Part shown: one piece after another, positions 40,953 to 48,874 of the stretch
Layout: every line of letters starts with the position of its first letter
Position numbering within the stretch: position 1 is the first letter of the stretch
Source: Clostridia bacterium
Lineage (GTDB): Bacteria > Bacillota > Clostridia > Oscillospirales > CAG-272
Length of the DNA stretch: 54,657 nt
Direction: 5' to 3'
Assembly: GCA_017456625.1 (NCBI GenBank)
Contig: JAFTJB010000140.1
Coordinates: 1-54,657 of the forward strand
The notes under the pieces: generated by a model
What the model was told of the DNA's origin: nothing
Databases searched by the model: none
The model's input: the letters and a program-made list of their open reading frames with translations, nothing else
Made by a program: the position numbers and the translations under genes

Positions 40953-40995
40953 AAAAAACGGCGGCAAGGAAATCCTTGCCGCCGCAATTTTTTTA
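40953..40995. terminator. Bidirectional terminator
   Basis: CGGCGGCAAGGA and TCCTTGCCGCCG (40959-40984) form a 12-bp stem with a 2-base centre, an A-run on the left and a T-run on the right. It lies between the convergent surface protein and GH106 genes. Confidence 0.9.
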
Positions 40996-43900
40996 GTCCT
41001 CGATCGGATAGACCTCGATCATGGGAGATTTCATCAAGCCCATGGGGGTGAGTTGATATTCATACGCGAATTCCTCGTCCTTGGTGTACCATTGAGAGGG
41101 ATCCTGATAGGTTTTGTTGTTGCATCTGTGGACCGTGCCGAAGCAGTTGATGCGCGAGCCGAAGAGTGTGACGTTGATCTTGTGCTTGCCTGCCTTTACG
41201 CCCGTTACCTTGACGCGGTAAGGAGCGTAAACGAGCGGCTCGGAGGAGCGGTTGTCAACGCTCACACGGAGCAGAGCGCCGCGATAGTGCGATGCCTTGA
41301 TGACAAGATCGCTGTCCTTTTCCAGCTCTACGGGGATCGAATAGGTCACGTTCGCACCGTAGAAGGGGAAGCCGTAGCGCGTAAGGTCGCCGAAGGGGAT
41401 CATGGAAGGCGCCTTGGTAACGGTTGCCTTCGAGCCCTCGACTCTGACACCGAATTCACCCAGAAGGAAGAAATTCTCAATGCTGGTGCGCTTGCCGATC
41501 GGAACGCGGATGACAAGCTCGTTTTTGCCCTTTTTGAGCTTGGGGAGAGGCATGGTATAAATATGACGGTCGGTGAAATAGCCGTTGCGCGTGATCTCGA
41601 CCTGCTCACCGTTGAGGATGACCTCCTCTGCGGTCTCGTAGGCGAGCTTGCACGCGATCTCAATCTCACTTTCTACCGTAAAGCGGAGAACGGGGAAGTG
41701 CTCGATGACCTCTTGGGGAATACACCAGGGCTGAACGTCCTTTCCGTCTGCCTTCGGGTAGCCGTATTCCGCGCGGAGCTTGGAGTCGATTCGGAGGATC
41801 TCCTCGGTCGGCTCGAATTCCTTGCCGTCCAACGACCATTCTGCCATGTCAAGTATATATACGTTGGGCTCGCTTCTCTTGATCGATACCTTTTCCTTGC
41901 AGTCGATCACTGCCGCGGGAGTGCGCTTTTGTGCGTCCGTTGCACAGACCGTCTGCGCGGTGTTGGAGACGGGGGCGAGACGGAAGAGGAGGCTGTCGGA
42001 GGGATAGATGCGACGGTCGATCACGGTCTTGCCGTTTGCGCGCTTGACACAAACGGGCGAGATCTTTCCGGTCAGTGTATCGTAGTATTCCACGTCGAAT
42101 TCGCCGCGGAGCGTGATCGTGATATCGGTCGGCTTGTAGTCTGCGATGGTGTAGTCCTCAACGGTCATAGGCTCCTTTGCGTGTGCAATGAAGAGCCACT
42201 TGTCCTTGCCGTCGATGCGCATATTGTAGATGAGATTCTCGGAGGATTTTCCCGAGCTTTCCACAATGCACACGTCTCTCTCACTCTCCAAAGCACCGAG
42301 CAGAGCGGTAGAAGAGAAGGGAACAGACACGATCTTGTTCAAAAATGCTTTGGGGAGGGTTGCCTTCTTTGCGTCTATGAGCGTGGGGAGGCTACCCATG
42401 ACGATGACCTTGCCTCCGCGACGCTGGAATGCCATGAGGATGTCAAGCGTGGACTGACGGATGGTCTCCATGCCGGGCAGAACGATGGCGTCGTACTTCA
42501 TTTCGCCAACGGTTAGCTTTGCCCCCTTGCCTGCCTTGTGCTGATCGGGGAGGAGCGACTCACTGATAAAGTCGAAATCGACCGTGCCGAAGAGCATCCA
42601 TTCGATCGTGTTCTTGAAGTTGAACTCGAGCTGACGGCAAACGTCCGCGTTATTGCCCTTGGGACCGTTGTGGAGCCAATAGCTTTCGATGGGATGGATG
42701 ACACCGACCTTGACGTCGGGCTTTCCGCGCGTGAGGACGGTGTTCAGACGTGCGAAATGATCCTCAACGTAGGGGTATTCCCGATACCATGCCGACTGAT
42801 AGTGGATGCTTGCGGGATAATCGCGCTTTGCGGAGCCGCGCATGGATACCCAGGAGAGGTGGGGGACGCGGACGGAAACGCCGAGTGCCGCCTGCCAGTC
42901 ACCCTGGAACTTGTGACCGCGGAAGTCGAAATCCCACCCCGTAACACCGTAAAGCTCGGAGAGCATTGCCTCTCTGCCGTATTGGTGGACGGTGGACTGA
43001 CACTGCTTTGCGGTGGAAAGCTCGACGCGGTTTACGAGCATATCGATACCGGGAATACCAAAGCCGCGGTACGCGCGCATTGCCTCACCCAGCATATCGG
43101 ATTGGCTTTTGAGGGTGGGCTCCTCCATCATGTGACCTGTGAGCGCGATGCCGTTCTCCTCGCACCATTTTCCGCACTGATCGGCAAATGCCTCGGTAAA
43201 TCTCTCGCAGGAGTGATCCTGATAGAGATAGCGGACGCGGGAGGGCTCGCCGTTGGGGAGATCCCATACGATCTCGGGAAGCTTTTCGACGATGTCAATG
43301 CCGTACGCCGCCTTGAAGGTCTCGGGGAAGGTGTGGGTCCACGCAAACTCCACGTCACTGTCGCTGTTTGCGAAGGGAAGCGTTTTCATTTTTCTGAATT
43401 GAGGCTCATCGGTGAAGATCGCGGGGATCGAGCCGCCGAAATCATGTCCGACCTTCTTTTTATAGGTCTCGTAGGTCACGCGGATGAATTCCTGCATCGT
43501 TTCGGGATCGAGCGTGTCCGCGTAGGACTGTCCGTTGTACCAGCCGGTGGGCGCGTGAGAGACCACGTATGCGTAATAACGCGTGCCAAGGACCTCGTCC
43601 TCTGCCTTTACCGTGCGGTAGGAGGCAAGCGTGCCGTCTTCGTTGAGCGAAACGTCATAGGCTGCGAGGAGGTAGGGGCGACCCTCGTTGTGACCGGTAA
43701 CGGGATCGGTCGCGTTTTCCATTTGGTTGCGGGTCATGACGATCTTCTTTTGTCTCTTTTTGGGATCCTTGGTGACGTAGCCGCCTGCGGCACCCGAGGG
43801 CCAACGGTCCTCGTCATAGAGCCATGCGAGCATTTTTTGCTTCTTGGCTTCCTCGTTGCAGGCAGAAATCAGATCCATAAAGTCCTCGCTGAGGTAGGTG

Positions 43901-44094
43901 GGTGCCAGTCCCGCGCGGGAGTGCATATGGAAGCCGCCAAAGCCCATCTCCTTCAATTCTCCGATCTGGCGGATCAGCTCGTCCCGCTCCAGCTTGTCGT
44001 TCCAAGCCCAGAAGGGCGTGCCGCGGTATTCCGAGGTCGGATTTTGAAAAAGCGAGCGATTCAGCTTCTTCGATTTGTTCTTTGGATACAGCAT
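40993..44094 (-). CDS. GH106-type glycoside hydrolase (alpha-L-rhamnosidase family)
   Basis: 1033 residues. The start is the second ATG at 44094 (MLYPKN), seven bases after GGAGG; the first ATG is too close. The opening YRGTPFWAWNDKLERDELI and GFGGFHMHSRAGL, then AWLYDEDRWPSG and AIFTDEPQF, are the signature of the Glyco_hydro_106 barrel, with acidic residues in TDEP and in a later HMMEEP. The C-terminal third has beta-sandwich domains (about 740-1020). No signal peptide, so it acts on imported oligosaccharides. GH106 members split alpha-L-rhamnosides of plant pectin (RG-I/II) or flavonoids; the substrate is inferred from the family. Its promoter carries a palindromic operator. Confidence 0.85.
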   Translation of the reverse strand: MLYPKNKSKKLNRSLFQNPTSEYRGTPFWAWNDKLERDELIRQIGELKEMGFGGFHMHSRAGLAPTYLSEDFMDLISACNEEAKKQKMLAWLYDEDRWPSGAAGGYVTKDPKKRQKKIVMTRNQMENATDPVTGHNEGRPYLLAAYDVSLNEDGTLASYRTVKAEDEVLGTRYYAYVVSHAPTGWYNGQSYADTLDPETMQEFIRVTYETYKKKVGHDFGGSIPAIFTDEPQFRKMKTLPFANSDSDVEFAWTHTFPETFKAAYGIDIVEKLPEIVWDLPNGEPSRVRYLYQDHSCERFTEAFADQCGKWCEENGIALTGHMMEEPTLKSQSDMLGEAMRAYRGFGIPGIDMLVNRVELSTAKQCQSTVHQYGREAMLSELYGVTGWDFDFRGHKFQGDWQAALGVSVRVPHLSWVSMRGSAKRDYPASIHYQSAWYREYPYVEDHFARLNTVLTRGKPDVKVGVIHPIESYWLHNGPKGNNADVCRQLEFNFKNTIEWMLFGTVDFDFISESLLPDQHKAGKGAKLTVGEMKYDAIVLPGMETIRQSTLDILMAFQRRGGKVIVMGSLPTLIDAKKATLPKAFLNKIVSVPFSSTALLGALESERDVCIVESSGKSSENLIYNMRIDGKDKWLFIAHAKEPMTVEDYTIADYKPTDITITLRGEFDVEYYDTLTGKISPVCVKRANGKTVIDRRIYPSDSLLFRLAPVSNTAQTVCATDAQKRTPAAVIDCKEKVSIKRSEPNVYILDMAEWSLDGKEFEPTEEILRIDSKLRAEYGYPKADGKDVQPWCIPQEVIEHFPVLRFTVESEIEIACKLAYETAEEVILNGEQVEITRNGYFTDRHIYTMPLPKLKKGKNELVIRVPIGKRTSIENFFLLGEFGVRVEGSKATVTKAPSMIPFGDLTRYGFPFYGANVTYSIPVELEKDSDLVIKASHYRGALLRVSVDNRSSEPLVYAPYRVKVTGVKAGKHKINVTLFGSRINCFGTVHRCNNKTYQDPSQWYTKDEEFAYEYQLTPMGLMKSPMIEVYPIED

Positions 44095-44127
44095 AATCAT
44101 TCCTCCGTATCGATATCCGATTTTGAC

Positions 44128-44142
44128 TTGATGTCACATCAA
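44128..44142. promoter_or_regulatory. Palindromic operator of the GH106 gene
   Basis: TTGATGT-C-ACATCAA, a perfect 7+1+7 palindrome overlapping the edge of the -10 box and the expected transcription start. A repressor bound here would block the promoter. The pattern resembles GntR-family sites; no regulator gene lies next to it in the window. Confidence 0.7.
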
Positions 44143-44169
44143 TTATAGCATATTGTCAATTTTTTTCAA
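44142..44169 (-). promoter_or_regulatory. Promoter of the GH106 gene
   Basis: On the minus strand TTGAAA (44169-44164), 16 bases, TATAAT (44147-44142). Confidence 0.7.
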
Positions 44170-44272
44170 CATCAAAATCAAAAATAGAAAAAATCCCCCC
44201 TCAATAGGAAAAAATACGACGGATTGTATGGAAAACAGCCGCGATTTCCTCCCTTTTTGTTGAAAAAAACGC

Positions 44273-44301
44273 TTGACAATTCTGTCGATTTATGATATGA
44301 T
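44273..44301 (+). promoter_or_regulatory. Promoter of the purine operon
   Basis: TTGACA (44273-44278), 17 bases, TATGAT (44296-44301). It lies about 30 bases before the ZTP aptamer. Between 44170 and 44272 I see nothing else. Confidence 0.8.
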
Positions 44302-44331
44302 AAAAAGCGTGAATGTAGATAATATATGGTA

Positions 44332-44408
44332 AGTGATTTCTGCGACTGACGGGTAATGGTGGAGCTCCACCGTGAAACAGAAATCCGATTACGCCGTCCG
44401 TCTGGGCA
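44332..44408 (+). promoter_or_regulatory. ZTP (pfl) riboswitch aptamer
   Basis: The conserved parts of the pfl motif are all visible: stem P1 GATTTCTG (44335-44342) pairing with CAGAAATC (44378-44385), the GACTGACGG core, a GGTGG/CCACC hairpin followed by GTGAAA, a joining segment, and the 3' CCGTCTGGGC (44398-44407) whose CCGT can pair with ACGG. This class binds ZMP/ZTP, the AICAR nucleotides that build up when 10-formyl-tetrahydrofolate is short. It precedes the whole de novo purine operon, including the AICAR transformylase that consumes ZMP, so it makes physiological sense. Recognition is by conserved sequence and pairing, not by a covariance search. Confidence 0.95.
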
Positions 44409-44459
44409 CACTTATTGTTTCGCAAGAAATAGGATAAGTGCGCCATTTTTGATTTTTTA
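44404..44459 (+). terminator. Riboswitch-controlled intrinsic terminator
   Basis: GGCACACTTAT (from 44405) pairs with ATAAGTGCGCC (44434-44444) with one mismatch and an inner TTTC/GAAA stem, followed by TTTTTGATTTTTT. Its 5' arm includes the GGGC of the aptamer's CTGGGC, so ligand-bound aptamer and terminator cannot form together. Ligand should switch the operon on. Confidence 0.88.
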
Positions 44460-44481
44460 GCCCTAAGGAGGTAATTTTGAA

Positions 44482-44976
44482 ATGAAAAAAGTCGGAATTG
44501 TAATGGGAAGCGCAAGCGATCTGCCGATCGTAGAGAAGGCGATCAACACGCTCAAGGCATTTGAGGTGCCCTACGAGGTACACGTGTATTCCGCACACAG
44601 AACCCCTGCAGAGGCAGGTGATTTTGCGCGCAACGCACAGAAGAACGGCTTTGGCGTTATGATCGCGGCAGCGGGTATGGCAGCGCATCTCGCAGGTGCG
44701 ATCGCTGCAAACACGACGCTTCCCGTAATCGGTATTCCCTGTAAATCCAGCCAGCTTGACGGTATTGATGCACTTCTGTCCACCGTTCAGATGCCCTCGG
44801 GTATCCCTGTAGCAACGGTCGCGATCAACGGTGCGGTCAATGCCGCTTTGCTTTCTTGTCAGATCCTCGCCCTCTCGGACGAGAAGCTTGCGAAGAAGCT
44901 TGCGGACAAGCGCGCGGCGGATGCAGCGGCAGTCCTGGAGAAGGATGCTGAGATCGCGCAGACGCTCAATCAATAA
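44482..44976 (+). CDS. purE: N5-carboxyaminoimidazole ribonucleotide mutase, class I PurE
   Basis: 164 residues. GSASDLP, SAHRTP, the AGMAAHLAG loop and the LLSTVQMPSGIPVATVAI segment match class I PurE. It converts N5-CAIR to CAIR. The class I enzyme needs PurK to make N5-CAIR, but no purK is in this window; it may lie elsewhere. First gene after the ZTP riboswitch, with AAGGAGG 10 bases before the start. The C-terminal 30 residues form a charged helix. Confidence 0.95.
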   Translation: MKKVGIVMGSASDLPIVEKAINTLKAFEVPYEVHVYSAHRTPAEAGDFARNAQKNGFGVMIAAAGMAAHLAGAIAANTTLPVIGIPCKSSQLDGIDALLSTVQMPSGIPVATVAINGAVNAALLSCQILALSDEKLAKKLADKRAADAAAVLEKDAEIAQTLNQ

Positions 44977-45033
44977 TCAACAGTAAATCATAACGGAAGA
45001 ACGGGCTTCCAAGCAAGATAAGGAGAGGTATCT

Positions 45034-46458
45034 ATGGGAGGATATTTTGGCGCAGTCAGTCGGCATGACGCCATTTCAGATGTTTTTTTCGGTACCGACT
45101 ATCATTCACACCTCGGTACCAAGCGCGCGGGTGTTGCGGCGTACGATCCGGAGATCGGATTGCAAAGAGAGATCCACAACATCAGCGATTCACCCTTTCG
45201 CACACGCTTCGATCACATCTTTGATGAGATGCGGGGAACCTCCTCGATCGGATGCATCAGCGATTGCGATCCGCAGCCGCTGATCATTCACTCGAAGTTC
45301 GGCGCGTTTGCGATCTGTATGATCGGTGTGATCAACAATGCCGATGAGCTGATCGAGAAATATATGTTCCAAAGCGGCGGACACTTCAACGCCATGACGG
45401 GCGGAGTGATCAACACGACCGAATTGGTCGCGGCGCTCATCTCCCAAAAGGATTCCTTTACAGAGGGCATTCGGTTTGCCCAGGAGGTGATCCGGGGAAC
45501 GGCAGCAATTCTGATCCTGTGTGACGGTGGCAACATCATTGCCGCGCGCGATCGCTTGGGGCGCTTGCCGATGGTGATCGGTAAGAACGAGGACGGCTAT
45601 TGCGTCGCGTTCGAGTCCTTCTCCTACAAAAAGCTCGGCTATGACGACGAGCGGGAGCTGGGACCTGCCGAGATCGTAGAAATTTCACCCGACGGGGTTA
45701 AGCAGCTGTCGCCTCCCGGTAAGGAGATGCGTATCTGTTCCTTCCTTTGGTCCTATTTCGGCTATCCAAACGCTGTATATGAGGGCGTCAACGTCGAATT
45801 GATGCGTTATCGCAACGGTGCGATCATGGCAAAGAGAGATAAGGAAACAGGCTCTGCCGACGGTGTGGATTATATTGCGGGTATTCCGGATTCGGGTACA
45901 CCGCATGCGATCGGCTACGCAAATGAGAGCGGAATTCCGTACGCGCGTCCGTACATTAAGTATACCCCCACTTGGGCAAGAAGCTTTATGCCGGGCAACC
46001 AAAAGCACCGTAACAAGGTCGCCAAAATGAAGCAGATTCCCGTGCACGACCTCATAGAAGGAAAGAAGCTCCTTTTCGTGGACGACTCGATCGTACGCGG
46101 AACACAGCTCAAGGAAACGAGAGATTTTCTGTATCAGAACGGTGCAAAGGCGATCCACATGCGCTCTGCATGCCCGCCGATCATGTACTGCTGCAAATAC
46201 CTCGATTTCTCGCGTAACAAAAACGAGATGGATCTTCTGGCTCGCCGTGTGATCATGGAGCTGGAGGGCGAAGAGGGCTTTCACCATTTGGAGGAATACA
46301 GCGATGCGGAAACCGAGCGCGGAAAGAATCTGCGCCGTCGCATCAGCGAGAACTTTGAGTACGATTCGTTGGAATATCAAACACTGGAGGGCGTGATCGA
46401 GGCGATCGGTCTCGAGCCCTGTAAACTTTGCACTTACTGTTGGAATGGAAAGGAATAA
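45034..46458 (+). CDS. purF: PurF-like amidophosphoribosyltransferase lacking the glutaminase cysteine
   Basis: 474 residues. The phosphoribosyltransferase half is intact: FVDDSIVRGT (349-357) is the PRPP loop, and cysteines 235, 386 and 463/466 lie where the 4Fe-4S ligands of Bacillus PurF are. The N-terminal half is unusual. PurF normally starts, after processing, with a catalytic Cys-Gly; here the protein starts Met-Gly-Gly-Tyr. The HRGQ, RYST and HNG(N) segments of the glutamine site are replaced by LGTKRAG, CISDCD and MIGVINN. The start is not in doubt (AAGGAGAGG eight bases upstream, no cysteine codon before it). I infer a glutaminase-dead enzyme using free ammonia or a partner. Its place in the operon and intact PRPP site argue against decay. 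Confidence 0.9.
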   Translation: MGGYFGAVSRHDAISDVFFGTDYHSHLGTKRAGVAAYDPEIGLQREIHNISDSPFRTRFDHIFDEMRGTSSIGCISDCDPQPLIIHSKFGAFAICMIGVINNADELIEKYMFQSGGHFNAMTGGVINTTELVAALISQKDSFTEGIRFAQEVIRGTAAILILCDGGNIIAARDRLGRLPMVIGKNEDGYCVAFESFSYKKLGYDDERELGPAEIVEISPDGVKQLSPPGKEMRICSFLWSYFGYPNAVYEGVNVELMRYRNGAIMAKRDKETGSADGVDYIAGIPDSGTPHAIGYANESGIPYARPYIKYTPTWARSFMPGNQKHRNKVAKMKQIPVHDLIEGKKLLFVDDSIVRGTQLKETRDFLYQNGAKAIHMRSACPPIMYCCKYLDFSRNKNEMDLLARRVIMELEGEEGFHHLEEYSDAETERGKNLRRRISENFEYDSLEYQTLEGVIEAIGLEPCKLCTYCWNGKE

Positions 46459-46463
46459 ATAAC

Positions 46464-47510
46464 ATGAAGAATTCAAGATCTGAGAGCTACGCAGCAGCGG
46501 GCGTTGACATTACCGCGGGTTACCGCGCAGTAGAATTGATGAAAAAGCATATCGCGCGCACCAAGAATGAGGGTTGCCTTGACGATGTTGGTGGCTTTGG
46601 CGGTTGCTTCGGTCTTCCCATAGCAGGTATGGAGGAGCCCGTTCTCGTTTCGGGCACCGACGGATGCGGCACCAAGGTAAAGATGGCGATCCTGATGGAC
46701 AAGCACGATACCATCGGTATTGACGCGGTCGCAATGTGTGTCAACGATATCATCTGTTGCGGTGCAAAGCCTCTGTTCTTCCTCGACTATATCGCTTGCG
46801 GAAAGAACATCCCCGAAAAGATTGCCGATATCGTTGGCGGTGTTGCGGAGGGCTGTGTGCAGTCCGGCGCGGCACTCATCGGCGGTGAGACCGCAGAGCA
46901 TCCCGGCATGATGCCCGTCGAGGAATATGACCTCGCAGGCTTCGCGGTCGGTATCGTTGATAAGAAGAAGATCCTTGATAATACCCGCATGGCAGAGGGC
47001 GACGTGATCATCGCGCTTGCATCCAGCGGTGTTCACTCCAACGGCTTCTCACTTTGCCGCAAGGTGTTTGATATCGATCATAACCCCGATAGCCTTTACG
47101 TTCCTAATGAGGCACTCGGCGGCAAGAGCATTGCCGAGACACTTCTTACCCCCACCCGTATCTACGTCAAGTCGGTTCTTGCTCTGCTCGAGAAGGTAGA
47201 CGTCAAGGGCATCAGCCATATCACGGGCGGCGGCTTCTATGAGAATATTCCGCGCTCCATCCCGAAGGGACTCATGGCAAAGGTCAACAAGTCCGCGGTC
47301 AAGGTGCTTCCCATCTTTGATCTGATCGCAAAGACCGGAGGCGTTCCCGAGCGCGACATGTATAACACCTATAACATGGGTGTCGGCATGAGCATCGTCG
47401 TCCCCGCCGCAGAGGTGGAGAAGGCACTCGAGATCCTGACCGCTTGCGGTGAGGATGCTTACGTGATCGGTGAGATCGTAAGCGGCGACGAAGGTGTGGT
47501 GCTCGAGTAA
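46464..47510 (+). CDS. purM: Phosphoribosylformylglycinamidine cyclo-ligase
   Basis: 348 residues from ATG 46464 (MKNSRSESYAAAGVD), preceded by AAAGGA. GTDGCGTKVKMA and CVNDIICCGAKPLFFLDY, GGETAEHPGMMP and the C-terminal HITGGGFYENIPR match PurM of the PurM/PurL ATPase superfamily. It closes the imidazole ring to make AIR with ATP. The stop overlaps the purN start by one base (TAATG). Confidence 0.96.
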   Translation: MKNSRSESYAAAGVDITAGYRAVELMKKHIARTKNEGCLDDVGGFGGCFGLPIAGMEEPVLVSGTDGCGTKVKMAILMDKHDTIGIDAVAMCVNDIICCGAKPLFFLDYIACGKNIPEKIADIVGGVAEGCVQSGAALIGGETAEHPGMMPVEEYDLAGFAVGIVDKKKILDNTRMAEGDVIIALASSGVHSNGFSLCRKVFDIDHNPDSLYVPNEALGGKSIAETLLTPTRIYVKSVLALLEKVDVKGISHITGGGFYENIPRSIPKGLMAKVNKSAVKVLPIFDLIAKTGGVPERDMYNTYNMGVGMSIVVPAAEVEKALEILTACGEDAYVIGEIVSGDEGVVLE

Positions 47511-48148
47511 TGAGTAAGAAACGGATCGCGGTATTGGTGTCGGGCGGGGGAACCAACCTGCAGGCACTGATCGACGCAGAAAAGAAGGGAATGTTCGGTG
47601 AGAGCGGTATCGCACTCGTCGTAGCCTCCAAGGCAGGCGTTTACGCTTTGGAAAGAGCGGCAAGCAACGGCATCGATTCCATCGTGCTCGCACGCAAGGA
47701 TTACGCGGATATCGCGGCATACTCCCGTGCGCTTGCCGATACGCTGACGGCGGCAAGGATCGATCTTGTGGTGTTGGCGGGCTTCCTTACCATCATCGAC
47801 GAGCAGGTCTACGAGGCGTTCCCGAACAAGATCATCAACGTTCACCCCGCACTCATTCCGTCCTTTTGCGGAAAGGGCTACTACGGCTTGCACGTCCACG
47901 AGGCGGCGCTCGCAAAGGGAGTCAAGGTCTCGGGCGCTACGGTCCATATCGTAACTCCCGAATGTGACGCGGGACCCATCATTCTTCAGCGTGCGGTTGC
48001 GGTCAAGGAGGACGACACTCCCGAGACCCTGCAGCGACGCATTATGGAGGAGGCAGAATGGAATATTCTGCCCGAGGCGGTCAAGCTGTTCTGCGAGGAC
48101 AGACTCACAGTAAAAGACAATAAGGTTTTTATAGAAGGAGAGAAATAA
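47510..48148 (+). CDS. purN: Phosphoribosylglycinamide formyltransferase
   Basis: 212 residues. SGGGTNLQA at the N-terminus holds the GAR phosphate; the catalytic triad is Asn and His in INVHPALIPSF and Asp in CDAGPII. It transfers a formyl group from 10-formyl-tetrahydrofolate to GAR. Both ends overlap neighbours by one base (TAATG), so purM-purN-purO-like are translated as a coupled set. This makes the enzyme, like the AICAR transformylase two genes on, dependent on the folate pool that the ZTP riboswitch senses. Confidence 0.95.
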   Translation: MSKKRIAVLVSGGGTNLQALIDAEKKGMFGESGIALVVASKAGVYALERAASNGIDSIVLARKDYADIAAYSRALADTLTAARIDLVVLAGFLTIIDEQVYEAFPNKIINVHPALIPSFCGKGYYGLHVHEAALAKGVKVSGATVHIVTPECDAGPIILQRAVAVKEDDTPETLQRRIMEEAEWNILPEAVKLFCEDRLTVKDNKVFIEGEK

Positions 48149-48864
48149 TGAAGGTTTCAACGATCGCAAATGAGCTGAATTCTCTGGCATACCACGGCAG
48201 AGGAATTATGATCGGCAAGAGTGCCGACGGTAAGAAGGCGGTTACCGCATATTTTATCATGGGCAGAAGCGTCAACAGCCGCAACCGCGTATTTGTCGCA
48301 GAGGGCGACGCAATGCGTACCAAGGCGTTTGACGAATCCAAGATGGTGGATCCTCACCTCATTATTTATTATCCCGTTCGCGTGCTTGGTAACAAGACCA
48401 TCGTGACCAACGGTGACCAGACCGATACCATCTACGAGCTTATGGATAAGCAGATGACCTTTGAGCAGGCACTCCGCACCCGTGAGTTTGAGGATGATAA
48501 GCCCAACTTTACTCCCAGAATTTCCGGCATTATCCGCCGCGAGCAGGACGGCATGAATTTTGCAATGTCGATCCTCAAGAGCGCAGAGGGCGACGACAGC
48601 TCCTGCGAGAGATTTACATATGCGTACTCCAATCCCATCGCGGGCAGAGCAAAGTTTTTCCACACCTACAACGGCGAGGGTGATCCGCTGCCTTCCTTTG
48701 AGGGTGAGCCCAAGACGCTCGAGCTTCCCGACGTGGATATCGATACGCTGACCGACCTGATCTGGACCAATCTCAATGAGGACAACAAGGTGTCGCTCTT
48801 TGTTCGTTACATCGATATTGCAAGCGGCGACTGCGAGACGAGAATCGTCAATAAGAATGTGTGA
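48148..48864 (+). CDS. IMP cyclohydrolase, PurO family
   Basis: 238 residues. YHGRGIMIG near the N-terminus and YFIMGRSVNSRNRVF are the marks of the PurO-type IMP cyclohydrolase (PF07826), first known from archaea; the fold is an Ntn-hydrolase-like one unrelated to PurH. It closes the FAICAR ring to IMP, the last step of the pathway. Together with the stand-alone AICAR transformylase downstream it replaces bifunctional PurH. The symbol purO would be appropriate by family, but I leave it open. It overlaps purN by one base. Confidence 0.87.
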   Translation: MKVSTIANELNSLAYHGRGIMIGKSADGKKAVTAYFIMGRSVNSRNRVFVAEGDAMRTKAFDESKMVDPHLIIYYPVRVLGNKTIVTNGDQTDTIYELMDKQMTFEQALRTREFEDDKPNFTPRISGIIRREQDGMNFAMSILKSAEGDDSSCERFTYAYSNPIAGRAKFFHTYNGEGDPLPSFEGEPKTLELPDVDIDTLTDLIWTNLNEDNKVSLFVRYIDIASGDCETRIVNKNV

Positions 48865-48874
48865 GGTGCAAACC

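Noticed and set aside
40912-44148. Long plus-strand frames at 40912-42516 and 42538-44148
   Set aside because: Both are shadows of the GH106 gene on the minus strand and cross its promoter and terminator.
45034-46458. PurF as a pseudogene
   Set aside because: The frame is full length, the PRPP loop and cysteine ligands are conserved and the gene sits in a compact operon; only the glutaminase site is missing.
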